From Desulfobacteraceae bacterium (lineage in GTDB: Bacteria; Desulfobacterota; Desulfobacteria; Desulfobacterales; Desulfobacteraceae), in assembly GCA_004796375.1 (NCBI GenBank), contig QZLA01000018.1, forward strand, positions 1-40,661: a DNA stretch of 40,661 bases. Direction: 5' to 3'. The notes under the pieces are model-generated. The model saw nothing but the letters and a program-made list of their open reading frames with translations, had not been told where the DNA came from and searched no databases. The translations under genes and the position numbers were made by a program. The stretch's first letter is position 1, and each line of letters opens with the position of its first letter. Positions 1 to 9,768 of the stretch are shown piece after piece.

Positions 1-960
1 AAAGGCATGAAGGCGATGTTCGTCATGATGAATGAGGCCCGTTTGGGTGTGGCCATGCAGGGATTCGGGTTTGCCACGGCCTCCTATATCAACGCGGTCA
101 ATTATGCTAAGGACAGGATCCAGGGAACCGATCTGATGAAGATTTTTGACAAGGATCCCCAGCCGGTGGCCATTATTAACCATCCCGATGTCAAACGCCA
201 GTTGTTGACCATGAAATCCTATGTGGACGGTATGCGCGGGCTGCTTTACTTTACAGCACTCTGTTTTGATAAATCACAGGTGGCCGAAACGGAAGAGGAA
301 AAGGATAAATGGGAAGGGCTCATCGAACTGCTGACCCCCGTTGTCAAGGCCTACAACACCGACCGTTCCTTTGAGGTCTGTGCACAGGGCATCCAGGTCT
401 ACGGCGGGTATGGATTTATCCAGGAGTACCCCCAGGAGCAGCTGCTCAGGGACTGTAAAATTACCTCCATTTACGAGGGGACCAACGGGATCCAGTCCAT
501 GGACCTTCTGGGCCGCAAACTCGGGCTTAAAAAGGGAAAACCGTTCATGGATCTTCTGGGCGAGATGAACAAAACCATTGCTGCAGCCAAGGAGATTGAG
601 ACATTAGAATCCCTGGCCGTCCGGGTGGAGCAGGCCGTGAACAAGCTTGGAGAGGTGGCCATGCATATGGGGATGACCGCCATGTCGGAAAAGGTGCTGG
701 ATGCCTTTGCCATGTCCAACCCGTTCCTGGATATCTGCGGCGATGTGTGCATGGCATGGGTTGAACTGTGGCGGGCAGTGATCGCGCAGCCCAAAATTGA
801 ATCCGCCAAGAAAAAAGATGTGGCATTCTACCAGGGTCAGGTCAAGACCGCAGAGTACTTTATTACATGGGTCCTGCCTGCGACCATGGGTAAAATGGAG
901 GCCCTGCAGTCCAATGTTACCGCTGTAATGGAGATGCCTGACGCGGCATTTGCCGGGTAA
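1..960 (+). CDS. Acyl-CoA dehydrogenase, C-terminal part (5' end outside window)
   Basis: This is the C-terminal ~319 residues of an FAD-dependent acyl-CoA dehydrogenase, which oxidises an acyl-CoA to the 2-enoyl-CoA and passes electrons to ETF. The frame is open from base 1, so the start lies upstream; family members with this tail are about 590 residues, so some 270 are missing. The conserved block GIQVYGGYGF...YEGTNGIQ is present, and the Glu of IYEGT (codon 475-477) is the catalytic base in this family. After it comes the extra helical C-terminal domain (Acyl-CoA_dh_C type) found in the long acyl-CoA dehydrogenases, including the methylmercaptopropionyl-CoA dehydrogenase DmdC group. The acyl substrate cannot be told from this fragment. 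A strong hairpin terminator follows, so it is not cotranscribed with the sensor genes downstream. Confidence 0.93.
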   Translation, partial: KGMKAMFVMMNEARLGVAMQGFGFATASYINAVNYAKDRIQGTDLMKIFDKDPQPVAIINHPDVKRQLLTMKSYVDGMRGLLYFTALCFDKSQVAETEEEKDKWEGLIELLTPVVKAYNTDRSFEVCAQGIQVYGGYGFIQEYPQEQLLRDCKITSIYEGTNGIQSMDLLGRKLGLKKGKPFMDLLGEMNKTIAAAKEIETLESLAVRVEQAVNKLGEVAMHMGMTAMSEKVLDAFAMSNPFLDICGDVCMAWVELWRAVIAQPKIESAKKKDVAFYQGQVKTAEYFITWVLPATMGKMEALQSNVTAVMEMPDAAFAG

Positions 961-991
961 CGTCAAAAAACACCACGCTTGATAACCATAT

Positions 992-1039
992 CGGCCGGTA
1001 CGATGTCTTCCTTTGGGGATGCATCGTGCCGGCCGTTTT
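992..1039 (+). terminator. Rho-independent terminator of the acyl-CoA dehydrogenase gene
   Basis: A 14-bp stem (992-1005 with 1022-1035; arms CGGCCGGTACGATG and CATCGTGCCGGCCG, one G-U type mismatch) encloses a loop of about 16 nt and is followed by TTTTC. It starts 32 nt after the stop codon. Confidence 0.75.
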
Positions 1040-1042
1040 CAT

Positions 1043-1071
1043 TTGCTTTCATCAGTCAAGTTATATACAAT
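1043..1071 (+). promoter_or_regulatory. Candidate sigma-70 promoter for the SsuA-like/kinase pair
   Basis: TTGCTT (1043-1048), a 17-nt spacer and TACAAT (1066-1071) lie just after the terminator and about 60 nt before the first gene of the pair. The -10 is good and the -35 moderate. This rests on sequence match only. Confidence 0.35.
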
Positions 1072-1132
1072 ACCCGCGAATCATAGACGAAATAACCGTA
1101 CCTTACCGGTTCTATAGATTTGAGAGATGATC

Positions 1133-2260
1133 ATGAAAAGATCAATCGGTGTTATCTTGATTATTATCGTACTGAGCCTGTTTGGGATCCATGCGTGTCA
1201 GAAAGACAACTCTCCGCTGCCCGTTCTGAGAATCGGTCATGCACCCCATGACCACCACTCGGCACTTTATATTGCAGCACTCAATCCGGAATATTTCAAA
1301 GAGAATGGCGGCATCTATTTAAAAGAGGTTCAGGCCTTTAAGGCGTATCTGCTGGCATCCGGCCAAAACGATATCGCCCGTGTGGTCATCGATTCCAGTA
1401 CCGGTGGCAAGGAGCTGATCCGAAAGCTGTCAGAGAACTACTTTGACCTCTCTTTCGGCGGTGTGCCGGCAATGCTGCACTTTATTGACCGGGATAATGC
1501 CATCCGGATTCTTACGCCGATTATGTCAGAGGGCGCCGCGCTGGTGGTCCACAAGGACTCACCCATAGAGAACTGGAACCAGTTTAAGCATCATATCCAT
1601 GAATTGCAGGAGCCCTTTAAAATCGGGTATAAGGTTGAAATATCCGTTCAAAACCTGATTTTTGAACGTGCACTCGATGAGGTGGATATATCATACAGCC
1701 GGGATGTGAATGATCCCGGGGCAAAAGTCCTGCTGCTGAATCTGTATGGCGCAAAAAATCTGATTCCAGCCCTGAAAAACAGGCTGATTGACGGGTTTGT
1801 CGTCATGCAGCCCTATCCGGCCATGGCAGAGCATCAAAAAATCGGCAAGGTGATCGCTTCGCTGAGTGAGCTTCCACCCACCGGACGCTGGGAAGGTCAT
1901 CCCTGCTGCGCACTGGCTGCCAATCAGGAATATACACAAAAGCATCCGGACATTACAGCGGCCATGCTGACCCTGATACTCAGGGCCAACAGATTTATAA
2001 ACCAATATCCTGAAAGAAGTGCCGGCCAGATTGCCCAGTGGCTGCAAATCCCTGCAGATGTGGAGCTGAAATCCATACCAAGCATCAAATTTGTCAACAA
2101 TCGAACACCTCAATGGCGTCAGGGGATCGATTTCTGGATTGAGTCAATGATTCAGCAGGGCGTATTGAAAGGCGAAGTGAAGCGTGCTTTTGAGTCAAAG
2201 AGCGTGAACACCCTGATATATGATGAAGCGATGTATGAACGGGCAAAAGGTAATTTATAG
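1133..2260 (+). CDS. Periplasmic binding lipoprotein, nitrate/sulfonate (SsuA/NMT1-like) type
   Basis: A type-II periplasmic binding protein of the nitrate/taurine/sulfonate family, anchored as a lipoprotein: a hydrophobic signal of about 20 residues ends in a lipobox-like GIHAC. The start at 1133 has GAGAG six nt upstream; an in-frame ATG at 1127 is possible but overlaps that ribosome site. The mature part has the usual two-lobe pattern, including a GVPAM segment and a C-terminal helical region. No permease or ATPase gene is adjacent. The stop is 2 nt from the ATG of a membrane histidine kinase, so the two are almost certainly cotranscribed. I infer that the protein presents its ligand to that kinase rather than feeding a transporter. 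The ligand cannot be read from the sequence; a distant transporter could also share it. Confidence 0.82.
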   Translation: MKRSIGVILIIIVLSLFGIHACQKDNSPLPVLRIGHAPHDHHSALYIAALNPEYFKENGGIYLKEVQAFKAYLLASGQNDIARVVIDSSTGGKELIRKLSENYFDLSFGGVPAMLHFIDRDNAIRILTPIMSEGAALVVHKDSPIENWNQFKHHIHELQEPFKIGYKVEISVQNLIFERALDEVDISYSRDVNDPGAKVLLLNLYGAKNLIPALKNRLIDGFVVMQPYPAMAEHQKIGKVIASLSELPPTGRWEGHPCCALAANQEYTQKHPDITAAMLTLILRANRFINQYPERSAGQIAQWLQIPADVELKSIPSIKFVNNRTPQWRQGIDFWIESMIQQGVLKGEVKRAFESKSVNTLIYDEAMYERAKGNL

Positions 2261-2262
2261 CG

Positions 2263-5133
2263 ATGCGGCTCTCCCTCTCGGTAAAGGTCCTGATTATGTT
2301 TTCCGCATTGACGATCATGACCCTTGTCCTGAGCCTGACCTTCTATTCTGGGTATAAGGAGAATATATCGTCCAATCATCGCATCGTGCTTCTAAAAGAT
2401 TTTATTTTACAGATTGAGAAGCTCCAGTCATTAACAAAAACGATTTCAATCAATCAACGTGAATCCCAGGTCAGGGATTTTGAGTCTGAAATCAAAAGTA
2501 CCAGGGATATCATCAAACGGATCACCCGGCTTTACTCCGGCGTGTCACCTGTGTTTGAAAAGCGGTTAATAAAACTGCCCGGTCATGTTGATAGTTTTCA
2601 TCGTGCCTTTAATGAACTGGTTTTGAAGTATTCGATCCGCAACAAATTGCCGACTTCTAACCGGGAGTTGTTTAAAACCCTTAGAGAGCACAGCACACTG
2701 GTCGTAAGGGATCATGAACGCTTTTCCTTTATCCTGAACGAGTTGTGGATGCTGAATATGCAGATCTATCACCATCATGATTTGAAGAAATTTCCAGAGT
2801 TAAAACAGCAGTATGCCAACGCTAAGGCCCTGACCGCCGATGATAGACTGCTGGGAACGGTCCAGGCGCTGATTCACAACCTTGAAAAGGACTACTTGAA
2901 TCACCTGGCCATTAAAAACCGCGAAGCCTTTGTTTTCAAGACCTCAAACTATTTTTTCAGCCTGGCCGATGATGCCATTCAGGAGTTGATAGCGCAGGAT
3001 CAGGACAGGCACCAGCGGAATTATCTAATCATCCTGGCCATCAGTATTGTGGCCGTCTGCCTGAACATCGTGCTGTGGTTTATGGCGTCGCGATACTTTA
3101 ATAATTTTATACTAAACCAGAAACAGGCCATCAAAGCCATAGAAACGGACAATTACGGGTATGGATTTCCTGCTGCTTCAGACGATGAAATCGGTGATCT
3201 GTCAAAAGCGATGAAAGAGCTGGCGCAAAGCCTTCTTAAGAGCAAGGAGAGATATCGCCGGCTCATTGATCAAGCCGCAGATTCCGTTTTTGTTGCCGGC
3301 ATGGATGGCCGGATTATCGATGTGAATAAACAGGCCTGCCTCAGCCTGGGATACACCCGGCAGGCGCTTTTGGAAACCAATGTGGGTCAAATCGATGTGA
3401 CCGCCATTGAAGAGAACCACAAGGCGGTCTTCTGGAACACCATGACCCCGGAGAAACCGGTTACCATTCATGGTATTCATAAAAGAAGTGATGGCAGCAC
3501 GTTTCCCGTGGAGGTCAGGATCGGGGTTCATCAGACCCGTGAGTATGACAGTGTCGAAGGAAAAATTCAGATTCCCGAGGGGAAAATCATGATTTCATTT
3601 GCCCGGGACATGACCCAGAGAAAAAAGGCAGAGATGGCGTTGAAACAGAGTGAAGAAAAGTACCGGTCCATGATGGAAAACATGGAAGATCCGGTGTATA
3701 TCTGCTCTCCTGAATTTAAGGTGGAATACTTGAATCCTGCCATGATCAGACGGTTGGGCCGTGATGCCACAGGAGAAAGCTGTCACTCGGCGGTCCATGA
3801 TCTGCCCCAAAAATGCCACTGGTGTCAGTATGAAAAAATATCAGAGAATCAGCATTATACATTGGATATTCTAAGCCCCAAGGACGGGCGTTCATACCTG
3901 GTATCCAGCTCACCGATTACCCAGCCCGACGGTACGGTGTCCAAGCTGAGCATATACAGGGATGTTACCGAGTTAAAACGGCTTGAGTCCCAGCTCCAGC
4001 AATCCCAGAAAATGGAATCCATCGGTACCCTGGCCGGGGGGATCGCCCATGATTTCAACAATATCCTGTTTCCAATCCTGGGGTATACCGAAATGATGCT
4101 CGATGATGCGCCCGCGGGAAGCACCCAGGAAAAGCATCTCAATGAAGTGTATCATGGGGCGCAGCGGGCAAAGGAGCTGATCAAGCAGATTCTCACCTTT
4201 TCAAGACAGGATACCGGAGAACTCAGCGTTGTGAAAATGCAGCCTATCGTCAAAGAGGTCTTGAAACTGATCCGTTCATCCATTCCATCGACCATTGACA
4301 TCACGCATGATATTCACCCGGAATGTAGAATGATCAAAGCCGATCCCACGAAAATTCACCAGATCATCATGAACCTGGCAACCAATGCATATCATGCCAT
4401 GCAGGAGACAGGGGGGGAACTTCGGGTGACACTCAAGGAGACACAGGTGGCAAACCCGGATTCAGCAGCACCGGGGATCATGCCGGGCCTTTACAATTGC
4501 CTTACGGTATCAGACACCGGTATCGGCATGGATAATCACCTGATAGAGAAGATATTCGACCCCTACTTTACTACAAAGGAAAAGGGAAAGGGAACCGGGA
4601 TGGGGCTATCCGTGGTTCACGGCATCGTTTCCGGAATGGGTGGCGCAATCAGCGTGACCAGCGAGCCGGGAAATGGCAGCCGGTTCAATGTGTATTTCCC
4701 GGCGGTCCGGGAAATGGCACCGGGGCGGAAAACTGATGAAATCGATGTGATTCAGGGCGGCAGTGAGAGAATATTACTGGTGGATGATGAAGTCAGCATC
4801 ATCACCATGCTCAAACAGATCCTGGAGCGTATGGGATACCAGGTGACTGCTGACAGTAACCCGGCGGATGCATTGACCAGGTTTCAATCCGATCCCTTTT
4901 CATACGACCTGGTAATCACGGATCTGTCCATGCCGAAAATGTCGGGTGACCAGCTGGCAGAAGCGGTGTTGAGTACACGCCCGGATATCCCGATCATATT
5001 GAATACCGGATTCAACGACCAGTTGGATAGCGAGGCGCTGGAGAGGATAGGGGTGCACGGGCTTTTATTAAAACCGATTGTGAAAACCGAACTTGCGCAG
5101 GCGATCCGAAATGTGCTGGACGGTGTTAATTAG
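2263..5133 (+). CDS. Hybrid sensor histidine kinase (sensor-HAMP-PAS-PAS-HisKA-HATPase-REC)
   Basis: A 956-residue membrane-bound hybrid kinase. Order: TM1 (about 7-27), a long helical extracytoplasmic sensor, TM2 (about 254-276), HAMP, two PAS domains (about 330-455 and 460-575), HisKA with phospho-acceptor H596 in GIAHDFNNI, HATPase (N box near 704, DTGIGM near 751, then FDPYFTTKEKGKGTG), and a C-terminal receiver from about 835 with phospho-acceptor D887 in ITDLSMPKMSG. There is no DNA-binding output, so the phosphate should go on to a phosphotransfer protein or act back on the kinase. The HDFNN-type H box belongs to the NtrB-like kinases common in deltaproteobacteria. It follows the SsuA-like lipoprotein by 2 nt, which points to ligand sensing through that protein. 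Confidence 0.92.
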   Translation: MRLSLSVKVLIMFSALTIMTLVLSLTFYSGYKENISSNHRIVLLKDFILQIEKLQSLTKTISINQRESQVRDFESEIKSTRDIIKRITRLYSGVSPVFEKRLIKLPGHVDSFHRAFNELVLKYSIRNKLPTSNRELFKTLREHSTLVVRDHERFSFILNELWMLNMQIYHHHDLKKFPELKQQYANAKALTADDRLLGTVQALIHNLEKDYLNHLAIKNREAFVFKTSNYFFSLADDAIQELIAQDQDRHQRNYLIILAISIVAVCLNIVLWFMASRYFNNFILNQKQAIKAIETDNYGYGFPAASDDEIGDLSKAMKELAQSLLKSKERYRRLIDQAADSVFVAGMDGRIIDVNKQACLSLGYTRQALLETNVGQIDVTAIEENHKAVFWNTMTPEKPVTIHGIHKRSDGSTFPVEVRIGVHQTREYDSVEGKIQIPEGKIMISFARDMTQRKKAEMALKQSEEKYRSMMENMEDPVYICSPEFKVEYLNPAMIRRLGRDATGESCHSAVHDLPQKCHWCQYEKISENQHYTLDILSPKDGRSYLVSSSPITQPDGTVSKLSIYRDVTELKRLESQLQQSQKMESIGTLAGGIAHDFNNILFPILGYTEMMLDDAPAGSTQEKHLNEVYHGAQRAKELIKQILTFSRQDTGELSVVKMQPIVKEVLKLIRSSIPSTIDITHDIHPECRMIKADPTKIHQIIMNLATNAYHAMQETGGELRVTLKETQVANPDSAAPGIMPGLYNCLTVSDTGIGMDNHLIEKIFDPYFTTKEKGKGTGMGLSVVHGIVSGMGGAISVTSEPGNGSRFNVYFPAVREMAPGRKTDEIDVIQGGSERILLVDDEVSIITMLKQILERMGYQVTADSNPADALTRFQSDPFSYDLVITDLSMPKMSGDQLAEAVLSTRPDIPIILNTGFNDQLDSEALERIGVHGLLLKPIVKTELAQAIRNVLDGVN

Positions 5134-5346
5134 TCCGCGGTCACGCCTTTGTCCTTAATAATGCGGTTAACCCAATGACCCACCTCTCAAACACTTAACA
5201 GGTGACGAATTTCTTCCAACAGATTAATTGATTGAAAAACGATGGAAAAGGTAGTAGAGTTTAGTATTTGAAAGAAATGGCGATTGACAATTCTTTACAG
5301 TTTACCCAGGTCGCACATCAGCTACTTTATATTTGGAATTCGTGAA

Positions 5347-6543
5347 ATGGAATACAATGTCAGGTGTGTTCAAAAAATGGTCTTCATCTGTTTCCTGCTT
5401 TTCTTTAGCATTGTTCAAGCGCAGGACCCGCCAGGTCCAATCATCATCGGCGCAACAGTTTCAGAGACGGGGGGTTATCACGAACCATCCTTGATGATCA
5501 AAAAAGCATTTCATCTCTGGGTTGACGAAATCAATGATGGTGGCGGGCTGCTTGGCCGTAAAATCAAACTGATTCTGTATGACGATCAAAGTGATAAAGC
5601 GCTTGTAAAGAGTCTTTATGAAAAATTGCTTGTCCAGGATCAGGTCGATCTTGTCTTTTCCCCCTACTCCACACCGCTGACCCTGGGGGCCTCAGAAATC
5701 ACTGAAACACACAAAAAATTGATGCTGGCCATTGCCGCAGCAGCAGAAAAGCCCTGGGAGAGAGGGTTTCGTTACCTGTTCCAACTTTACGCCCCGGCGA
5801 AACGACAGTTTATCGGACTGCTGGATATGATGGCCCAGAACAAGCTGAACACTTTGTCTTTGCTCTATGATGAAACATCTGAATTCAATCTGGATATGAT
5901 CCGGGGGGTCGAACAATGGGCCGCTATCTTTAAAATCAATATTCTTTACAAGCAGGGTTTCAATGACGGGAAATCGCAGCTGCCCGGCCTTGTGGCCCAA
6001 GCCCGGACACATGATGCACATGGCCTGGTTTTGTCAGCATACCCGCCGGACAGTTATGAGTTGATACGAATTTTAAAAGAGACTCGATACAGTCCTACAG
6101 TTTTGGGTATGCCCATTACACCGGCACACCCGGATTTTTACAAACGGGTGGGGGAAATGGCGGATTGTGTGTTCGGTCCATCTCAATGGGAACCGTCAGA
6201 GAGGATTCCATTTCCGGGGACCAAACGGTTTATTGACGAATTTACCGCTTTTTCAGGGCATCTGCCCTCCTTTCATGCCGCGTCTGCCTACTCGGCCTGC
6301 CAGCTCATGGAAAAAGCCGTGATACAGGCGCAAAGTCTGGACAACGATAAAATGCGGGATTACATTGCTGCGCTGGATACAGTCACCGTTCTCGGGCGCT
6401 TCAAGGTGGACCCGTCGGGTAAACAGGTCGGGCACAATTCATTCCTGATCCAATGGCAGGAAGGCAAAAAAGAGATCGTCTGGCCGGGAAAAATGAAAAC
6501 TGCACCTGCGAAGTTCAAGGCGCCGCAGACCAAAACAGAGTAG
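5347..6543 (+). CDS. Periplasmic branched-chain amino acid-type binding protein (LivK-like)
   Basis: A type-I periplasmic binding protein (Peripla_BP_6). The mature sequence starts with the family pattern IIIGATVSETGGY and continues with INDGGGLLGRKIKLILYDDQSD, which is diagnostic. A signal peptide (hydrophobic core MVFICFLLFFSIV, cleavage near AQA/QD) precedes it. ATG 5347 is chosen; ATG 5377 would also leave a signal peptide, and the upstream TTG at 5284 would add an unlikely leader. No permease or ATPase is nearby. The gene ends 1 nt before the ATG of a large sensor kinase, the same layout as the previous binding protein/kinase pair, so a signalling role is inferred. Ligand unknown; relatives bind amino acids, amides or aromatic acids. 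Confidence 0.86.
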   Translation: MEYNVRCVQKMVFICFLLFFSIVQAQDPPGPIIIGATVSETGGYHEPSLMIKKAFHLWVDEINDGGGLLGRKIKLILYDDQSDKALVKSLYEKLLVQDQVDLVFSPYSTPLTLGASEITETHKKLMLAIAAAAEKPWERGFRYLFQLYAPAKRQFIGLLDMMAQNKLNTLSLLYDETSEFNLDMIRGVEQWAAIFKINILYKQGFNDGKSQLPGLVAQARTHDAHGLVLSAYPPDSYELIRILKETRYSPTVLGMPITPAHPDFYKRVGEMADCVFGPSQWEPSERIPFPGTKRFIDEFTAFSGHLPSFHAASAYSACQLMEKAVIQAQSLDNDKMRDYIAALDTVTVLGRFKVDPSGKQVGHNSFLIQWQEGKKEIVWPGKMKTAPAKFKAPQTKTE

Positions 6544-6544
6544 A

Positions 6545-9500
6545 ATGGCAATCAAGAGATTTCCCTTTCATAAACGCATCCTTTTCAAACTGCTATTTCC
6601 GGTTGTTGTTGTCGGTGTCATCTGCTCAACGCTGCTGGTGAGGGTTTTATCCTCTCCTTTGGAGGACTTCCTTGTGCGCCAATTCGATGCCAACCTGGCG
6701 CAGACCGCTGATATGGGATTGCAGGTCTGTCAGGACAGCCTCAGCTACCTTCTCGATCTCAGACTTGAGGGCAATGCTGAGATGAATCAGGCCATGCAGA
6801 TGGAGGCGATGAATCGGATCACATCCATCAGTGACAAGTTTCCCCACATCCATCTGATGATACTGAAACCGGGAGAGGGAATTCAGGCATGCTCACTGGG
6901 GATGCCCGAAGGTGATCTTAAATCCTCTCCAATATATGATCAAACCGATGGTGTTGCCGGTTTCTCTTTGATGGGCAAAACCGTGAGAGCATCATCTCAC
7001 TTCTTCCCTTTCTGGGACTGGCATATTGTCAGCTTTGTCTTTGAGCAGGATTACTACAGCCCCGTGCGGATGGCCCACAAGATCGTTTACCTGAGTGCGG
7101 CTTGTGTTTTTATTACGATTCTGGGAACCCTGCTCCTGGCCTTTCATTTGCTGATCAAGAAACCCTTGAACCAATTGATTGAAGCAACCGACGGCGTGGC
7201 TGAGGGCCGTTTCCAAAAACTCGACACCATCAATGAACAGGAATTCGGGCTGCTGATGCTGTCTTTTAACGAAATGGTTGACAGCCTTGAAAGGGAGAAG
7301 GCTGAAGTATCCAGCCTGATCCGCCAGCTCAAGGAGAGCGAAGCGTTGTTCCGTTCACAGTTTGAGTTCGGTAATATCGGGATTGCCATTACTTCGGTGC
7401 AGGATGGATGGGTAAAAGTAAATGCCAGGTTGTGCGAGATTCTTGGATATTCTGAGCAGGAACTGCAGGAAGTAAATTGGCCGGAGTTGACACACCCGGA
7501 AGATCTACCGGCTGAAATGGAACCTTTTAACCGTATGATTGCCGGTGAACTGGATAATTATGAGTTGGAAAAAAGGGTATATCACAAAAATGGTGAATTA
7601 CTTTTCGTTCACCTGAGTGCATCCTGTTTCCGGAATCCCGATCAATCCGTTCGATTTATTATTGTGTCACTCTTGAATATTACGGAGCGCAAACGGGCGA
7701 TCGAGTCCCAGGTGCGGAACGCAAATTTTATCCGGGCGCTCTTAAATGCCGTACCTACGCCAGTGTTCTATAAAGACAAGGGAGGGCGTTACCAGGGGTG
7801 CAACCGGGCGTTTTGTGATTTCATGGGCGTGAGTGTCGAGCAGATCATGGGTAAACGGGTGAATGAACTGTGGCCCAGTGACCAGGCTGATATGTATCAC
7901 CGTAAAGATCTTGAGCTGATTGAAAACCCGATTCATCAAGTATATGAGTTTGAGGTCATAGACAAGGACGGCCAGATGAGGCCGGTGATCTTTGCAAAAG
8001 ATGTTTTCCGTGATGAATCAGGGGACGTGGCTGGTATTATCGGTGCGTTTTCAGATATTACCCGGCTCAAGGCAGCGGAGAATGCCCACAAAGAGACCAG
8101 CCGGATTTTAAGGCTGGTACTGGACAGTATTCCGGTCCGGGTGTTCTGGAAAGACCGCGATTGTGTTTACCAGGGTGCCAATTTGGCGTTTGCCCGGGAT
8201 GCCGGCCTGGACTCCACAGACCTTCTGGTGGGCAAAACCGACTTCGATCTTGCTTTTGAATCACAGGCAGAAAAGTTCCGCGGAGATGACCAGGCGGTGA
8301 TGGCGTCGGGTGAGGATAAGCTGTTTTATGAGGAGCCCCAGGACCGGCCGGACGGGGCCACCAATTGGTTACTGACCAGCAAGGTCCCTATGAGGGATGA
8401 GAATCAAAATGTCATCGGAGTACTGGGCGCCTATCAGGACATTACGGATCGCAAGAAAGCAGAAGAGGAGATCCGGAACCTGAGAAACTACCTGTCAAAC
8501 ATCATTAACTCCATGCCATCCGTATTGATCGGCGTGGATACCGATGGAAGGATCACCCAGTGGAACAATGAAGCCCATGCATTGACAGGCATATCCCTTG
8601 TATCTGCAATGGGAAAACGGCTTGAACATGTATTCCCCCGCCTGTCAAAACAGATGACACTGGTCAGGGATGCCATTGAATCCAAGCAGGTTCGATACAG
8701 TCCGCGCCAGGTTCGCCAGGTTGACCGTTTTGAAGGTTACGAAGATGTGACCATCTACCCCCTCACTGCAAATGGCGTTGAGGGTGCGGTGATCCGGGTG
8801 GATGATGTGACCGAAAAGGCCCGCCTGGAAGAGATGATGGTGCAGTCTGAAAAGATGCTTTCTGTGGGAGGGCTTGCTGCTGGGATGGCCCATGAAATCA
8901 ATAATCCCCTGGCCGGGATGATACAAAATGCCAATGTGATGAGATCCCGCCTTGAAAATCTTGACATGAAAGCCAATCTGCGTGTCGCAGAGGAGATCGG
9001 TATACCTATGGATAAGATCCGCGCGTTCATGGAGAAAAGAAGTATTTTTAATATGGTCGCCGCAATCAACGAGTCCGGTCAGCGGGTGGCGGACATTGTG
9101 GATAACATGCTCAGTTTTGCCAGGAAATCCGAAGCGGTGGTTTCTTCACATCACCCCGGAGAACTCCTGGACCTGGTTCTGGAGCTGGCCTCAACAGATT
9201 ATGATCTAAAAAAACAGTATGACTTTAAGGCGATTAAAATCATAAAGGAATATGAGAAGGATCTGCCCATGATTCCCTGTGAAGGATCCAAGATCCAGCA
9301 GGTTCTTCTGAATATCCTCAGGAACGGGGCGTTTGCCATGCAGGAGCAGGGGACATGGGATGGTGCGCCGCCTTGTTTTATATTGAGACTGTTCGTTGAA
9401 ACTCCGGGCAACATGCTCAGAATCGAGATCGAAGACAACGGGCCGGGTATGGACAAAAAGATCCAGCAGCGGATTTTTGAACCGTTTTTTACGACCAAAT

Positions 9501-9661
9501 TACCGGGGACGGGCACCGGCCTGGGATTATCGGTGTCATATTTTATCATCAAGGAAAATCACGCCGGTACCATGGACGTTCTTTCTGCACCTGGGAAAGG
9601 GTCTACATTTATCATCAGGCTGCCGCTTCAAAAAGGGCAGGATAACAATGAGACCGGTTGA
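6545..9661 (+). CDS. Membrane sensor histidine kinase with four PAS domains
   Basis: A 1038-residue kinase: TM1 (about 12-33), an extracytoplasmic Cache-like sensor region (to about 175), TM2 (about 178-200), HAMP, four successive PAS domains (about 265-385, 390-510, 515-640, 645-765), HisKA with H783 in GMAHEINNPLAG, and HATPase with DNGPGM and FEPFFTTKLPGTGTGLGLS. The HisKA helix pair carries an insertion of about 40 residues (near 805-845). There is no receiver domain. The ATG sits 1 nt after the stop of the LivK-like gene, so translation is probably coupled. The next gene is a sigma-54 activator that also lacks a receiver, so the phosphorylation partner is not evident in this window. Confidence 0.92.
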   Translation: MAIKRFPFHKRILFKLLFPVVVVGVICSTLLVRVLSSPLEDFLVRQFDANLAQTADMGLQVCQDSLSYLLDLRLEGNAEMNQAMQMEAMNRITSISDKFPHIHLMILKPGEGIQACSLGMPEGDLKSSPIYDQTDGVAGFSLMGKTVRASSHFFPFWDWHIVSFVFEQDYYSPVRMAHKIVYLSAACVFITILGTLLLAFHLLIKKPLNQLIEATDGVAEGRFQKLDTINEQEFGLLMLSFNEMVDSLEREKAEVSSLIRQLKESEALFRSQFEFGNIGIAITSVQDGWVKVNARLCEILGYSEQELQEVNWPELTHPEDLPAEMEPFNRMIAGELDNYELEKRVYHKNGELLFVHLSASCFRNPDQSVRFIIVSLLNITERKRAIESQVRNANFIRALLNAVPTPVFYKDKGGRYQGCNRAFCDFMGVSVEQIMGKRVNELWPSDQADMYHRKDLELIENPIHQVYEFEVIDKDGQMRPVIFAKDVFRDESGDVAGIIGAFSDITRLKAAENAHKETSRILRLVLDSIPVRVFWKDRDCVYQGANLAFARDAGLDSTDLLVGKTDFDLAFESQAEKFRGDDQAVMASGEDKLFYEEPQDRPDGATNWLLTSKVPMRDENQNVIGVLGAYQDITDRKKAEEEIRNLRNYLSNIINSMPSVLIGVDTDGRITQWNNEAHALTGISLVSAMGKRLEHVFPRLSKQMTLVRDAIESKQVRYSPRQVRQVDRFEGYEDVTIYPLTANGVEGAVIRVDDVTEKARLEEMMVQSEKMLSVGGLAAGMAHEINNPLAGMIQNANVMRSRLENLDMKANLRVAEEIGIPMDKIRAFMEKRSIFNMVAAINESGQRVADIVDNMLSFARKSEAVVSSHHPGELLDLVLELASTDYDLKKQYDFKAIKIIKEYEKDLPMIPCEGSKIQQVLLNILRNGAFAMQEQGTWDGAPPCFILRLFVETPGNMLRIEIEDNGPGMDKKIQQRIFEPFFTTKLPGTGTGLGLSVSYFIIKENHAGTMDVLSAPGKGSTFIIRLPLQKGQDNNETG

Positions 9662-9724
9662 AATACCATCAAAATTCTGCTCGACATAATGAAAAATACC
9701 CGATAATAATAACCGTATCTAAAA

Positions 9725-9737
9725 GTCTACATGTAGT
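9725..9737 (+). promoter_or_regulatory. Candidate activator-binding site upstream of the sigma-54 activator gene
   Basis: GTCTACATGTAGT contains the perfect 10-bp palindrome CTACATGTAG (9727-9736). It lies about 33 nt before the activator start and matches 12 of 13 bases of a site upstream of the CoA-transferase operon (11295-11307). Its place close to the start codon would suit autoregulation. Inference from the shared motif only. Confidence 0.45.
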
Positions 9738-9768
9738 TTTTTGAATACATGGTTTTCTATGAAAGGAT

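Noticed and set aside
1014..1032. GG-N10-GC match resembling a sigma-54 promoter
   Set aside because: It lies inside the terminator hairpin of the preceding gene and lacks the flanking consensus.
5284..5346. Extended N-terminus of the LivK-like protein from a TTG codon
   Set aside because: The added 21 residues would precede an otherwise normal signal peptide, and no ribosome site supports the TTG.
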